This document shows positions 11,501 to 23,600 of a stretch of 34,946 nucleotides of DNA, in pieces. Each line of letters opens with the position of its first letter. The stretch's first letter is position 1. The notes beneath the pieces were generated by a model that was given only the letters and a program-made list of their open reading frames with translations, made no database searches and was not told the origin of the DNA. Origin of the DNA: Sphaeroforma arctica JP610. Its lineage: Eukaryota; Opisthokonta; Ichthyosporea; Ichthyophonida. The DNA is taken from the NCBI RefSeq assembly GCF_001186125.1, contig NW_014040542.1:85830-120775 (forward strand), given 5' to 3'. A program made the position numbers and the translations under genes.

Positions 11501-12754
11501 AACGGTAGCAATGCACATTACCAGCACAGTCAGACTATATACAAGCAGAAAGTTATTTTCTTACCATGACAACTGAGATCGGTGGGAAGAGATCGACGCC
11601 ATTGAATTTCTGACCTTTTGGATGCGTGTAGTGGACATCAGAGGCTCTGCCATTTGTAAAAATAACAATGAATAACAAAAAAAATACTAAAATATGTGTC
11701 ACCTGATTCAGTGTATTCTTGACAGGCTAGCACACTCATGAAGCGAGTTTCTGTGAACACCAGCATCGGAGCAAAAGAAAGTAACCTTATTACCTGTATA
11801 TCACACGATCTGCTGATCGCCTTTCAGCGTATTTTGAGAATTTTTGGGCAGGTTCGATGAAATAGGTTTCTTCTTCCGTTCGTACCACCCCATGGTAGTG
11901 ACCATCATATATATAGCCGTTGGCAGTTCCAATTTTGTCGCCCATTCTCAGCGTGCCCGTGTACATAAACGAATCGGTATCCGCAGTTGCTGCAAGTATA
12001 AACAACATCTATTCCTTAATTGTTTCATCTGACCGATTGTAAATACAGATATATGCAGACTTACGCAGACTTACAATTTGTTTTCTACACACATAAGTTC
12101 ATCTAAGATCATATTTTACCAATCTAAAAACAGGAGTTGCACCAAATCATGCTACGGTACGCATTTGATACCATATAAAATACATGCCGAACAACTACAA
12201 AATCGTCGAAGTGCATAGGTAACAACTAACATACAAACTTACCTGATCGACGTACGTGATCGGAGTGTTCGACATGTGGACTTAACACCAGGTGTAAAAC
12301 TTGGTCAAAGGCTTGCAGCCGATATTCAACTTCATGTGCGCTTTCGAATGTTTGCAAAGATGAATATTCTCCTCTTGCAAAATTTGACCGCCGTTTCCAC
12401 GAGTGAATGTCGGATGTTGAGACATGCTCGTGGTGTACGATATTAGCATCCAATGCATCTGATATGAAAAAAGATGAGATGATGTAGAAAGTATTAATGT
12501 AGGGAGGCGTGTATACATGTATTCTCTCTGGCACTATTAAAAGTCAAAAGACGTACTGTGACAAAACTTCAGCTTTTACACCAACGTTACCGCTCTGCAG
12601 TTAGCATAAAAAATATTCCACAGTAACATGCTCTATAACGAACCGAAGAAGGTCAAGCATCAGAAAATATTGTACCTCTGCCGTTTGGAAATCTGTGCTC
12701 TACAGATATCACGCCACCAAATAAAACTAGCCAACAGCCGTAGCTACTTCGCAT
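8572..12754 (-). CDS. ADAM10/17-like protein lacking the catalytic Glu, with a frame break; possibly fused to GH79
   Basis: Exons in transcript order are 12754-12676, 12458-12243, 11989-11794, 11646-11565, 11427-11296, 11076-10947, 10806-10640, 10425-10310, 10188-10044, 9919-9697, 9511-9361, 9104-9007 and 8754-8572. The start gives a signal peptide (SSYGCWLVLFGGVISV). Then come a prodomain with the YTGTLRMGD and YFIEPAQKF blocks, a basic stretch (SRRRE), and the metalloprotease (CLAHLFTHREHHGILG). The zinc motif spans two exons and reads HSIG/HGFGASHD, so the three His stay but Glu is Ser (TCA, 10316-10314). A Met-turn-like YIMT, a disintegrin domain (VCGNGIVEGDEECD) and a cysteine-rich domain (YPCADYKGHCDG) follow. 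Exon 8 carries one extra base near 10380/10381 relative to its paralog, which brings a TAA into frame; the other exons join in frame, about 639 residues without that base. No transmembrane exon was found. Exon 12 could also read through to a stop at 8374. Confidence 0.78.
9192..9331. repeat. 28-bp minisatellite, 5 copies, inside an ADAM intron
   Basis: Units begin at 9192, 9220, 9248, 9276 and 9304. They are almost identical; the last has TTT for ATT. Each unit holds AATCT, a 7-base loop and AGATT, so single strands can form a short hairpin. It lies between the exons at 9104-9007 and 9511-9361 of the minus-strand ADAM-like gene. Confidence 0.95.
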
Positions 12755-13194
12755 TGTCGCTGTTTGATGAGCTTAGGTATATGAAGAAATATATCCACTT
12801 AATTGTCTGTCTATCCTCGTGATGAAGGTATATGCCACTATTCAACTTCAAATGCAATTGTTTACTGATGAAAGGTGTATGTGTGAAGGCAGTGCGTTCA
12901 TAAGTGGCCTTTAAATGCACTCATTCCATTTAGCTTTGCAGTGACAAGATCTAGGCAAAACCAAGACAATATTTAAAATTTGGATCTAATTTTTAAAAAA
13001 TAGTAACACAAATCACAATATCTGAATATATCACAGCAACTGTTCATTTTCTTTGATTTTATTCGCTTAAACGACAAACAGAGTATTTATAAACTCAATC
13101 GCACATATATCAGTCATCAGCGATCTACGAATGTCGAATCCAACTGTTGTAACTTGTCTGTTGTGACTATTTCTATTGTACTAACTCCTCTACT

Positions 13195-13224
13195 ATAAAA
13201 TACTAGTACATAGTAGTATTTTAT
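13195..13224. repeat. Perfect 11-bp inverted repeat with 8-base loop
   Basis: The arms ATAAAATACTA (13195-13205) and TAGTATTTTAT (13214-13224) are exact reverse complements around an 8-base loop. It lies in AT-rich intergenic DNA, so part of the match may be compositional. Confidence 0.8.
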
Positions 13225-15002
13225 ATTTAGTAGTATTTACATACATACTCCGCCAGTCCGGCAGTTTCTTATTTACTTTCTTACTCTGGGGTATACAATA
13301 TACTAGTTACACTTTCTACAGGGGCTTCGAGTATTTATTAGTGTTTACGTCTTTACGACTTTACGATGTTTTTATATTTACTAATTTGGTATAAAAAAAT
13401 ACGACTGAACAAGTCAGAATGAGAACGAATGAGAAGTCCTGGGCTCCTGGCAACAATGGCAAGTTTGAAGTGCCAAAAGTTTGTTGTTTTTTTCTTGTGT
13501 GAATAACATGTTTCATCACATTCAAGAGTAAGCCGAGTATTTTCAAGAAAAATAATTATATTGTCACGTTTTATTGGTTAACTGCGGTAAAAGATATTTG
13601 TAAAGATTGTAAAACAAAAATAAATTAAAGCAAAGCATATACAGGTTTGTTTTGTTTTATTTTCAACACCCCATCCATATACTAAGGGGATAAAATAGGG
13701 CCAAAAATAAAGAAGCGTTCCTGATTTACTAAATCTGGACTTCAATTTATTCCCAATATTTTTTTGGCATATTTCAAGATTAAGTATTTCGTAAATGGTC
13801 TGTGAAGGCGCCAAGGTCGTAAGGTCGTAGTACAAGTAGAACACCTTCTATGCTTAGGAATCTAACACTACATCGGAAACCTCCAAAACGCAGATTATTG
13901 GGTCTAAATATGCATAATTAGTAAAGTTTCAAAGTTGTCACGTACAATTATCGTCAAAACAATATCGTATATGCATTCTTTTAACCGTAATGCAAGCTAC
14001 AGCTGCTAAAATCGAGAAAAAGTGTGCGTCATTTGATGTGCCATGCCATCGATTGCACGATGAATCTCATTTCCAGAACTTTTTGCCAAAATTCACTACT
14101 TATTCACCTACAAACGATTACAATAACATTATTATGGTTAATTATGCTTATATAGATGTAACGAAGGTCTGAAAATCATATTGAAGACATATAATTGAAT
14201 ATGCACACCAAATGGATGTCTGATGGACACGCGTGTACGTAAATGGTGATTTTGAGCAAGCATAATAAGCATTCTATACCACAAAGATGATTTCTGAACT
14301 AATAATACTTGTATTTATTATATATTAGAACCCTTAGAAGGTTCAAACTGCTAATACGCGACCTGGAAATCCAAGATTTGACTTAGTCGAAAAGTGCACA
14401 ATCCTGTTCATAAATCGATACATAGCTGTATGAACCGGTAGAGCTATCAACTTGGCTCCTTCGTAAAATTCTTTTGAAATGTTTTTAGAAAAAGTCTAGA
14501 AAATAAAATTAGGATTATATCTAAAACCGGATATAATGGGGGGTGTTAAAATATGTATAAAAAAACAAAATAGTTTTGTACTCGACGGTTGAAAACTTGA
14601 AAAAAAAACTCGCTTTCGGCTTTCCGACTTCCGTCATCAGACTTGAAAAAAGAATCATTTCAAGAAAAACCAAGATAGCGGCTATGTAGCGCACCCCGGC
14701 ACCGCATAGAGCCGCAGACGTCGTAAGTTTCTACTAAATACTCAACCAGAACCCGGTGAACCGTCACCGTGCTGCGTTTTATTAAAACCCATTCGTACTG
14801 GGCAGAAATGGTCGACTCACGGGTCACGAGTCATCGACTGCTAACCAGAATGGATTTGAAGATCCGATTCGTACTTTTAGGAAGTAGCCTAGCGTAAACT
14901 ACTAACAACTTGAAATGGATAGATTATCTTCATAGTCATCTTCGGAGCGGCGACATCTAAAGATAACGGAACGACAACTTTGGAGAGCAAATATAGGACG
15001 AT

Positions 15003-15048
15003 AATGAAACGAAGAACGTTAATGAAACGAAGAACGTTAATGAAACGA
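15003..15048. repeat. Short 18-bp tandem repeat, about 2.5 copies
   Basis: The unit AATGAAACGAAGAACGTT occurs twice in full, and a third partial copy diverges after AATGAAACGA. It lies downstream of the SET-MYND gene. Confidence 0.8.
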
Positions 15049-15478
15049 CAATTCTGGAGAGGAGGTATAGAACGATAGAGAGATAATACTGGAGTGAAGT
15101 CGTTGAACGATCACGAAACGACTCATCGTAAATACTAAAGTTCTAAAAGTACAAATACATGTACGTTCATATTTTTCGCGTCTAGTTATGAACGTCAAGA
15201 ATAAATAGACACGACAGGAAGCAGCTCCGTATACGTTACGAGTGATCACGGCTGATATTACATTCAGATGAGATGAGCAGCAAGCGTACATACGCATGCA
15301 AGGGATGCATTAGGTTAGATACTGTTGCTGAATGCTTAAAAATAAAAGAAGAAATGAATTATAAGCGCCCAAGATACGCACACAGCACAAAACGTATTTA
15401 TGCGTAGTTCGATTTCAAATTTGTTCGTGTTCTTAAAATTGACCTTATAGTTTTAATGATCGAAGCCGTGAACTGGAC

Positions 15479-16726
15479 CTACCGTAACCCACAAATCGCG
15501 CATATGCTATCATCTTTGCCGCAAAAAGGCACGAGCAATCCCGGACATGTCGATTTCGAGCACGCATAGCGGTTTAAGAAGTTTCGCATCACGTGAGTGC
15601 GCGCTTTTCCTGCGCAAGCAGCGCATGTACATTTGAACATATATGACTCCAAGGCCTTTTGCCTTTCCTCCGTAGTTTGTTTGCAGGAAACATAAGATAT
15701 AGTCAATTCTTCACCTGCTTGAATTGTATGCAATGCTACATATGACAGATCGGCAGAAGAACTCGTTCCTTGGCAGTTGATTTTGCAAAAATCTATATCC
15801 GATACTTCAACGGGGTTATGTAATGAATCTGACCTCATTTTCATGCGCGCTGCAGATCGAATAGCGACGAGTGTGGGAGTGCATGAATGATTAAAATAGC
15901 TGGCCTCGGGAATAAGGGCCATACCAATGCATGTACACACACCTCGCCAGCCAATATCTGGGCCACCCCAGACACCGTGCACATTGCATTCTTGTTTGCA
16001 CAGGAGGCTAACAACACGACGAATACTCCATTCACCCGAGAGCGAAGGTGCACACTTCAGTAGTACTTTCGCCGCTGTTGTGAGCTGATTGATCTGCTGC
16101 GTAGAGAATGCCATGCGGTTGTCCTCGAGCGCTTCCACTGATTCCATTCCCTTTTGCCCACTCACAATACCCTCTATCAAACATTTCCCATTTTTTCTAT
16201 CGACGCTTTCCCTATCATTGACAGCACCAGCTGTCCCGATATCTATCATCACATTATTCTCTATTTGGGAACACGTAGATGGCCCCATCAATGGAGTTGG
16301 CCCTGTCGAAGCAATCATGTTCTCGTCAGATAATCGTCTTCGACTATCTATATGAACAGCAGAGAATTTCAGCGCAGTAACACCCAGCATAGCCCGGAGT
16401 GCTAAGTGCATCATTTGCCGCGAGCCCTTATCCTTCACTACAGAGCTACAACACAATTTCTTTAGAGCGGCACACTCAAGTGCATGTCGCGTGCTACCTT
16501 TTTCGGCACACGCATCGGAACAGAATACAGCCTGATGACATTTCTTGCATTTAAGTGTGCAGTTGTTATCCGAGACGTATTGCCAGCACTCCATGCAAGT
16601 GGAGGTCGTGCTCGAAGGTACACTGACGTACGGTTTTGCATCCAAGACTACCTCACCCCGTAGTATTGTGCGGTTTGCAAAGATCGCACGACCTCTGCCT
16701 CGTCCCATGTCCCGAACAAACATCAT
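15479..16726 (-). CDS. SET-MYND (SMYD-type) protein
   Basis: One open frame of 415 residues. The N-terminal GRGRAIFANRTILRGEVVL is the split-SET start of SMYD proteins. Residues about 44-84 form a MYND zinc finger (CMEC, CKKC, CSDAC and a final HALEC, with the expected spacing). The SET core is present as SYFNHSCTPT and GEELTISYV. The post-SET cysteines are in KCTCAAC, with more Cys pairs at the C-terminus (CSKSTCPG, CAICG). Family members are lysine methyltransferases that act on histones or other proteins. About 100 residues of low conservation lie between MYND and the second SET part. The frame ends in CGLR-stop, and this TAG overlaps a good donor (GTAGGT at 15480-15475). The gene might therefore continue past 15479, but I recognised no helical C-terminal exon downstream. 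Confidence 0.88.
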   Translation of the reverse strand: MMFVRDMGRGRGRAIFANRTILRGEVVLDAKPYVSVPSSTTSTCMECWQYVSDNNCTLKCKKCHQAVFCSDACAEKGSTRHALECAALKKLCCSSVVKDKGSRQMMHLALRAMLGVTALKFSAVHIDSRRRLSDENMIASTGPTPLMGPSTCSQIENNVMIDIGTAGAVNDRESVDRKNGKCLIEGIVSGQKGMESVEALEDNRMAFSTQQINQLTTAAKVLLKCAPSLSGEWSIRRVVSLLCKQECNVHGVWGGPDIGWRGVCTCIGMALIPEASYFNHSCTPTLVAIRSAARMKMRSDSLHNPVEVSDIDFCKINCQGTSSSADLSYVALHTIQAGEELTISYVSCKQTTEERQKALESYMFKCTCAACAGKARTHVMRNFLNRYACSKSTCPGLLVPFCGKDDSICAICGLR

Positions 16727-17620
16727 TCAGAATGCCTGACTTGTTCTGTATATGCTAGGGTGTGAAGAGACATTCTCATGGAACTCGGGCGAGGGCGATC
16801 ACGTATAATATTTCCGCTCATTAACAGATGCGGAAGATGGAGCGGACAGTAACGCGTAAAGAGACATTGGTGTTTTTGGGGTGCAGCCAAGATGTACTAC
16901 GTCTATTTCAAGGTTGCAAGCACGTGCACTATTATTATCGGAAGCCAAGGGATATTCGATCACTGTGTAGTCTGTTATTTGCGTTGTATAGTAAAACGCC
17001 CAAATACAGTAGGCTCATCAGTGATAAACGATTTACGATAGCATGGAGGTACCAATCGCGAGGATGACTACTTAACAGATAGGCTTCTTGGGTTTATGAC
17101 CAAATTGGGAGTCACGGCGTCTTTTGGCTTTCAATGATGCATAATAAATCACGTAAATCACATAAATATATTGAAATATGTTATTATATAGATATTGATA
17201 TAAATTTACGCGAGATTTTCCAGTCAGATCACATTTAATCTAGTGTTTGCATGGAATGCGCTTGAGATACATGTGTTAAGAATGCGCACAGTATCACGGC
17301 ATCTCTACTTGCAGGCAATTGTGTAGAATAATGAAATACAATGCATGTTCATAATTTGCTCTCAGGGTGAAGACAATTAGCTCGAGTAAATATTGTACAG
17401 CGGATATATGACAGGTTGTACGACAGCTCTTCGGCGTCAGGGTTGTTATAGAGATAAGTATTCTTATAGTTGTAGAGTCGACATCCTTTTTTCCACTTTG
17501 AAATCATCGATCGTATTGAAGCTCGCCGAAACGGAATAGCTTGTGGATTATAATTTGGATAGGAACCGGCGAGACTATAGTAACAACTCTGGGGTCGAAG
17601 AGAAACACAATACATAAAGG
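16727..17620. other. Divergent intergenic region between SET-MYND and ADAM genes
   Basis: About 0.9 kb separates the start of the minus-strand SET-MYND gene (16726) and the start of the plus-strand ADAM (17621). It must hold both 5' regions and could be a shared promoter. A 79-codon frame at 16828-17067 (+) shows no recognised motif. Confidence 0.5.
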
Positions 17621-20600
17621 ATGCGAGCACTAAAACTCGCCTTGTTACCATCTGCGATAGCTATATGCGCTAGTGGTTTTACACCCCGTGAAGGTACGCG
17701 CTATCATAAACATTACTCCTCTGTAAAATTAAACTGGTTGGCTGTGTATTTATTTTTCTAGATGTCAAGTATACCCATACGTTGGCACATTTCTTGCACG
17801 ATTATAAATGTGGGTAGTCGCGACAGTCAGGAGAATCACAATAGGACGGAATGACTGATGGAGAAATCTATCTCTCAGAGAACCAGGAGCATCTGTAACT
17901 CAAGTATCGCTACGTTTGATTGTCTTTCGCCAGTAGAATCTTATACTCATCGTATATATGTGTTTCATGTTCTCTCATACGTATGCTGTTCCCGCTATTG
18001 ATTTTACAGACTCTCTTACTGAAAATGTAAAGCACTACGAGTTAGTGACTGCCGAACAAGTGCATAGTACTGTACGTAGGGCAACTGAATTTTCGGGTGA
18101 CGGCACACTTTCGGCTATTGATAACCACGTCATTGAATACAAAACCACTGTGTTTGGCCGGCTCTTTCATATGGAACTAGTACGTGCGACACCCGCTTCC
18201 GATCGCACCCGCGGATCTGGTACGTAGCGTGTGTATGTTAGAAGTGATCGATTTTCTAAGCCCTCTGCGATGCAAGTGATCACAGAACAACCTTTAATAT
18301 AATAAAGATTATAAAAGAAGCAGCTAATTCGTTGATATCTTTAAATATACTAGACGCCCTCGTTGGAGATGGACTATACCAAGGGCGGGTGCTCTCAAGC
18401 AATGTGGCCGAACAAACAGTAGGTATTGTGCGTGGGTATATGCAGGATGATCACTTCCGGGGCAGTGTCAGTACAGAAGATGAAGTGTTCTTCTTCGAAC
18501 CGGCGCGGAGATATGCACAGCATGCGCATAGGCGAGCAGGGGATCGCGTCGTGTATCGGTGAGTTGTGCAGTGTTGTGTTTACGGCTGCTCGAAGGAGTA
18601 TATCAGAAGAAAAATGTCATGAGCTCTGCTGGATTGTGTTCAATTTAGAAGGCTATGTTTTTATGTACTTTGTGTGTCGCACCATTCTAGGTTGGATGTA
18701 TTGTTAATGGTAGGGTGTCTTAAAGTCAGATAGGAATGTTGCTGAAATGTACGTAACCTGAATATCCATCACGCATAATGCAAAATGTGTTGGTGCTCAA
18801 TTGCAATAGGATTTTAGGTACTTATCATCACACTTACGATTACCAAATCTTGAGATATGTACACCACATCATCGTCTCTTTCCAAACTGCTAAGTTAACG
18901 GACCTGTATTGGTGTATAGCCAGAAGTTAGATTGTTTCTTTAAGCAGTCGTGAGGTAATGTGTCTTTCTCGGTGCCCGAGTCGAACCTGTTTATAAATTT
19001 CAACTGGCATAATAACTTGGCGGATATGACAGCACAGTATTGTAACAAAGTTTTTTTGCCTCCCATTCCTGTGTAGTGCTTCGGATGTCTCGTACAAGCA
19101 CACTGATGGGAACACCTATGCGGGAGCTGCTATGTTTAAATCGCTCGCCGCTAAAAAGGTGAAGTGCGGTACTATATATCAACTTTAATATGTTATAGGT
19201 GCAGCCGAATGGCTACAGATGTATGCACAAGTATTCTTATCTCAATAATGTATGAGTGACTGATGTATACATTTGGTGTCATAGGTAACCGGATGTTGCA
19301 GCGAATTACAATCAATGTACAAAAGCGGGGCATCAATTAATAGCGCTTAATACACTGAAATTCGCGAATGAATTACGAACATGCAACTCGCAAACCGTAG
19401 AGGTCCTATTGCAAAGACGCCAATCACTTGCCTCAAGTACAGGCGAAAAACTGTCTAGTTTTAAAGTTCTATCGTAAATAACGGACAAGAGTTTCTATGT
19501 GTGCAGACTTGACGGAGACTCTATTTTATTCGGACATGTTGCTTCATGCATAATCCAGTTGGGTCATAATTTGGCATATGTGTCGCTAGATGGTGCCAGC
19601 ATATGCATGCGTCCCATATGGTCAACATCTGGTCGTACTATTTTTCGTTTGAGGTGGAGACAAGGGCTAGCTTCTCCACTATCGGATCGTATAGTTGGAA
19701 TACACTTGTTGCACAGATAGCGATCCAATCCACGATATTAAAAGGCGGACAATTTTGTGTTGTATTTATGCGGTTTTCTTTTTTGTAGAGAAACTCACTT
19801 GAGCACCGGCCTCGATATCGGAGAGATGAATTAGAGGAGTCACCATCGAGGGAAACAGACGGTCGCGTTTTCAATGTAACCGTCACTTTAACCGACTCCG
19901 ACAACACGTGTTTGGTCAAGGCGGTAAGCGATCATACCTACACACAGAGCCACATGACTGCTGGGTCAGCAGCCAAACACATGGAATGGGTATGTATGAA
20001 CTTGGTCGTATTGTTTGTATGACAGATTATGCAATCAGCTTATTCTCCAAAAAGAGTTATGAAGTTTGTCACCAGGGAAAATTGATTCTCAACAAACTCC
20101 TTAACCGTCGCTTACCACTTCTGGAACTCGCTGTAACGCAATCTTTCCGAGCGATACGTCGTCATTACTTTGGATCGCATCCTTTTTACTGCGAATATCA
20201 AACTTGCAAACACTCGCTCTGTATATCAACTGACAATCAGGTTATCGGCGAAGTGGATCAGATCTTCTCCAGCGGGACTTTCTATGCGGGAGCAAATCCG
20301 TGGCACATCCGTGTAGCTCTGGCTCCCTTTGATCCCATTGATACATACCTCTCGCCCACTGACTATCCCGAGAACATCAAAGGCTGTAAGTGGCATCTGC
20401 TGTGTGTGAAAGTTATGTTCGAGATTGTATATTACGTGTTGGGAATGGAATGTATTTACTCGCAGCACCCACAGTCGATGGGGGAGCACACGTTATTTAA
20501 TGGCTTACTATGAATCATGACCCAGTGAGATTAGTATGTTAAATACCACAATATGCACCACAAGTTGTACAAACCTTCTGTGCTTGGCTTGATATCCAGT

Positions 20601-23600
20601 GGCGAACGAAACCCTAGATCCGGAAGGCGTCCTTCTGGAATTTGCCAAGGGCACCTGGAACGGATACTGCCTGGCGCATCTCTTTACACATAGAGAACAC
20701 TACGGCACGCTGGGCCTAGCGTATGTGGCTAGTACGGACGTAGACAAGCCTGGGGGTATATGCGCGGTGAGTGCAGTTCTATTGCTGAGGATTCGTTCAT
20801 GTATGTGGGGCAGTAGATAACCGTGGATATGTGGCGGGCTTGTTGACCAGGTTGGTGCGGCTATCTATTGCACTTCTGATAGTTGCGCACCCATAGCTTC
20901 CATGAATAGAAAATCGGAATCCGCAAACACGTTTAAGGGGCACTTGGTACTACTGTATGCAACGACTGACTACCAAAATTGAAATGAGCCTGGGATTTCG
21001 ATGTATTGTGCACTTGGCAGATCGAAGTTGTTCGTACGTCGACATCATTTACTTGGACTTTCCCACTGTCCGTCAGTACCGTATGTATCCGTATCCGCAC
21101 GTAGAATACCCCAGCCATCTTTCATCCGTGAGTTTGTCTATCTCATTCACCCAATACCAGGGCCGTGTCTCCACCTCCGAGGGGTATCTCAATCTGAATA
21201 CTGGAATGCACAGCGATATCATGTTCGGCCAGACAATTCCTGATGCCGTGGAAGTCATTGCTACGGCTCACGAGATAGGTATGGCTTTTCTATATGGCTG
21301 GGTGGTGGGTTTACATTGTAAGCTGGGGATATCCCAATTGGTTTGCATGATATAATAGACATGAACTGTTTGCACGGGTGGTTAGTTGTATGTTGTACTC
21401 GAACTGACCGAGATGAAGACGCTACTTGCACGAATGAGATTCCTGTTGAACAATATCCACGGATGTACAGATTTTTTAACTGACGGCTTCTTATATGCAT
21501 CTACTTCCAGGTCACGGATTTGGCGCATTGCACGATTCATTGGATTGGCCGTGTTATGGAGTACCTGGTGGTCCGTATCTCATGTATGCATCGACATCCA
21601 CTAAAGTCCAGGCAAACAACGATCAGTTCTCTGTGTGCTCCGTGGCCAGGTTAGTTTGCTGCGTGCGCAGCTCAGAGGAGTTACATAAATACAATTACAG
21701 CGTGTTTGTCGGGTTATCTCTGGATTGATGTAGAAGATGCTCATTCAGGGCTTGTTGTAGTTTAACCTGGGATCTCTGGCTATAAGTTATATCAAGTATG
21801 TATGCATACACTTGAAGCATGTACAGATTATTGTCCGTCATAGCATCTGTGTTCGCGATAGCTGCTGCTTTGCACTTCGTTTGTAAAGGGACAGTTCACT
21901 TAGACGCACCCCGCACGTGTCAGATTACTCACAATATCCGGAGAATGGTCACACAGATGCATGTTGATACAGTTCCTCGGTTCGCACTGAACTCTAGTTG
22001 CACTTATTTGCAGGTCGGTTCTTTATGCGTGTCACTGGTACACATAGTATAAACTTATCTTAGCCTCACTTCGAATGCCTATTTAATAGTGTTAACGATA
22101 TGAGGACACTTTAACGTCTGAAAGTTCTCAATTATAAAGTTGTGAGTCTCCCCGGCTTGCTGCCAATTTATTGCGGGATTAGGCTCTTGAGGGAGTACAG
22201 TACAGCCAATGCTTTTTCCCAGATGCTCTTGACATTCCATATCTTCTTACTCGTGATTATTGTTCCAAATAAACATCCCCAGCATACGGTCTGTACTGAC
22301 CGCTAAAGTAGAAAAGCAATGTTTTATGCCGTATCCGGGACAGTACTGCGGCAATGGTCTATTGGAGGGCGACGAACAATGCGATGCGTTTGGCGAAGGC
22401 AATTGCTGCACCAGCGACTGTAAGCTAAAGGACGGGGCTGTGTGCGCTATTGCTCCATGCTGTGACTCGGCTACATGCCAATACCAACCGGCAGGCACTG
22501 TAAGTAGTACTTGGTCTTCATTTTTTAGTATTCGTTTGCGTTGCTGGCGTATTGAGTAGCGTCTGCACTGCCAGTCTTGTTGCAGGTATTTAGTACAAAT
22601 TGGGACGTCATGGATTAGTCTGAAATGGCACAGTCAACGTTCGTGATCCGTACGCCGGTATCACGCACGCACTGGGTGCTGTACATACAGTTAGTATAAA
22701 CTGCAGAGTAAGCTTGTATCGTGAGAAGACGTTAGCTTCAGGGGCTGGTATGTGCAAGAGCACACGGAAGTGTTATTCAAACAAGATACAATAGTAGATT
22801 GCAGGAGCTCTTCACACTAGCTGTGTGTCTTGTGTGTATTTACGTCTCCTTGGTTACAATCCTCTGTTTTTGGTATCTCATTCTGAGCAGCACAGTGGTG
22901 AACGGTGTTCCTCGATTGGATGAATTGTACGTATTGTGTAGAGTGCTCTTCTATCTGTTTTTGTGCAAAGAGTCAGCAGTGGATGTAGCGATACATGAGA
23001 CCCCCGTGTCACGCACGAATCGACGCGTGTAACGTGAAGGCAGCGGACCATACACAGGCACAGATTTATGTGCAGGCTTCTACGTCATATATACTTGCGA
23101 AGAGAGTCCATAGAGACGTAACACTGACCATCTTTTTTATTTTCCTACTGTGTCGTAACTCCCTGGCGTTTCTCACGTCTTCTTATCGGCACGAGAGTTG
23201 CGCTATAACTGTTTATGTCGATGTGCAAATATTGTACCATATATATTTGATTTCACGATAACGATGTGTGTGCACGGTCTACATATGAATCATTCGGTTT
23301 TGACTAGAATAACAATCTCGAACCCCGCTCCAGCTCTCTTTGCAAGCAGAAAACTTCGGACATTTGTAACAATGTCAAGTGGACATTCGACGGTCGCAAT
23401 GGATACATATAATTGCATTCATTCAGTTTGGTATTCATACAATTATACACCCCATTTATGGTGTGAATCTGCGCAGGTGTGTACGGCTGCGACCGGGTGT
23501 TTGAAACGGGCAGTATGCACGGGCGAAGACACCGAGTGTCCGTACCAAGAAACGCTACCAGATACCACCACCTGCGGGTCAGGGGAGATGCAGACCGATG

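Larger units (their letters stand above)
12755..15478. other. AT-rich spacer upstream of the minus-strand ADAM-like gene
   Basis: About 2.7 kb with only short frames and no recognised protein. It should hold the promoter of the ADAM-like gene (ATG at 12754-12752) and the 3' UTR of the SET-MYND gene. I found no clear core promoter. It contains a perfect palindrome at 13195-13224 and a short 18-bp tandem repeat at 15003-15048. Confidence 0.5.

Noticed and set aside
16828-17067. Plus-strand open frame of 79 codons between the SET-MYND and ADAM genes
   Set aside because: No recognised domain, and its position is where both 5' regions should lie.
18965-18985. Possible tRNA B-box (GGTTCGACTC on minus)
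   Set aside because: The flanking bases do not form a T-arm stem and no A-box or acceptor stem is present.
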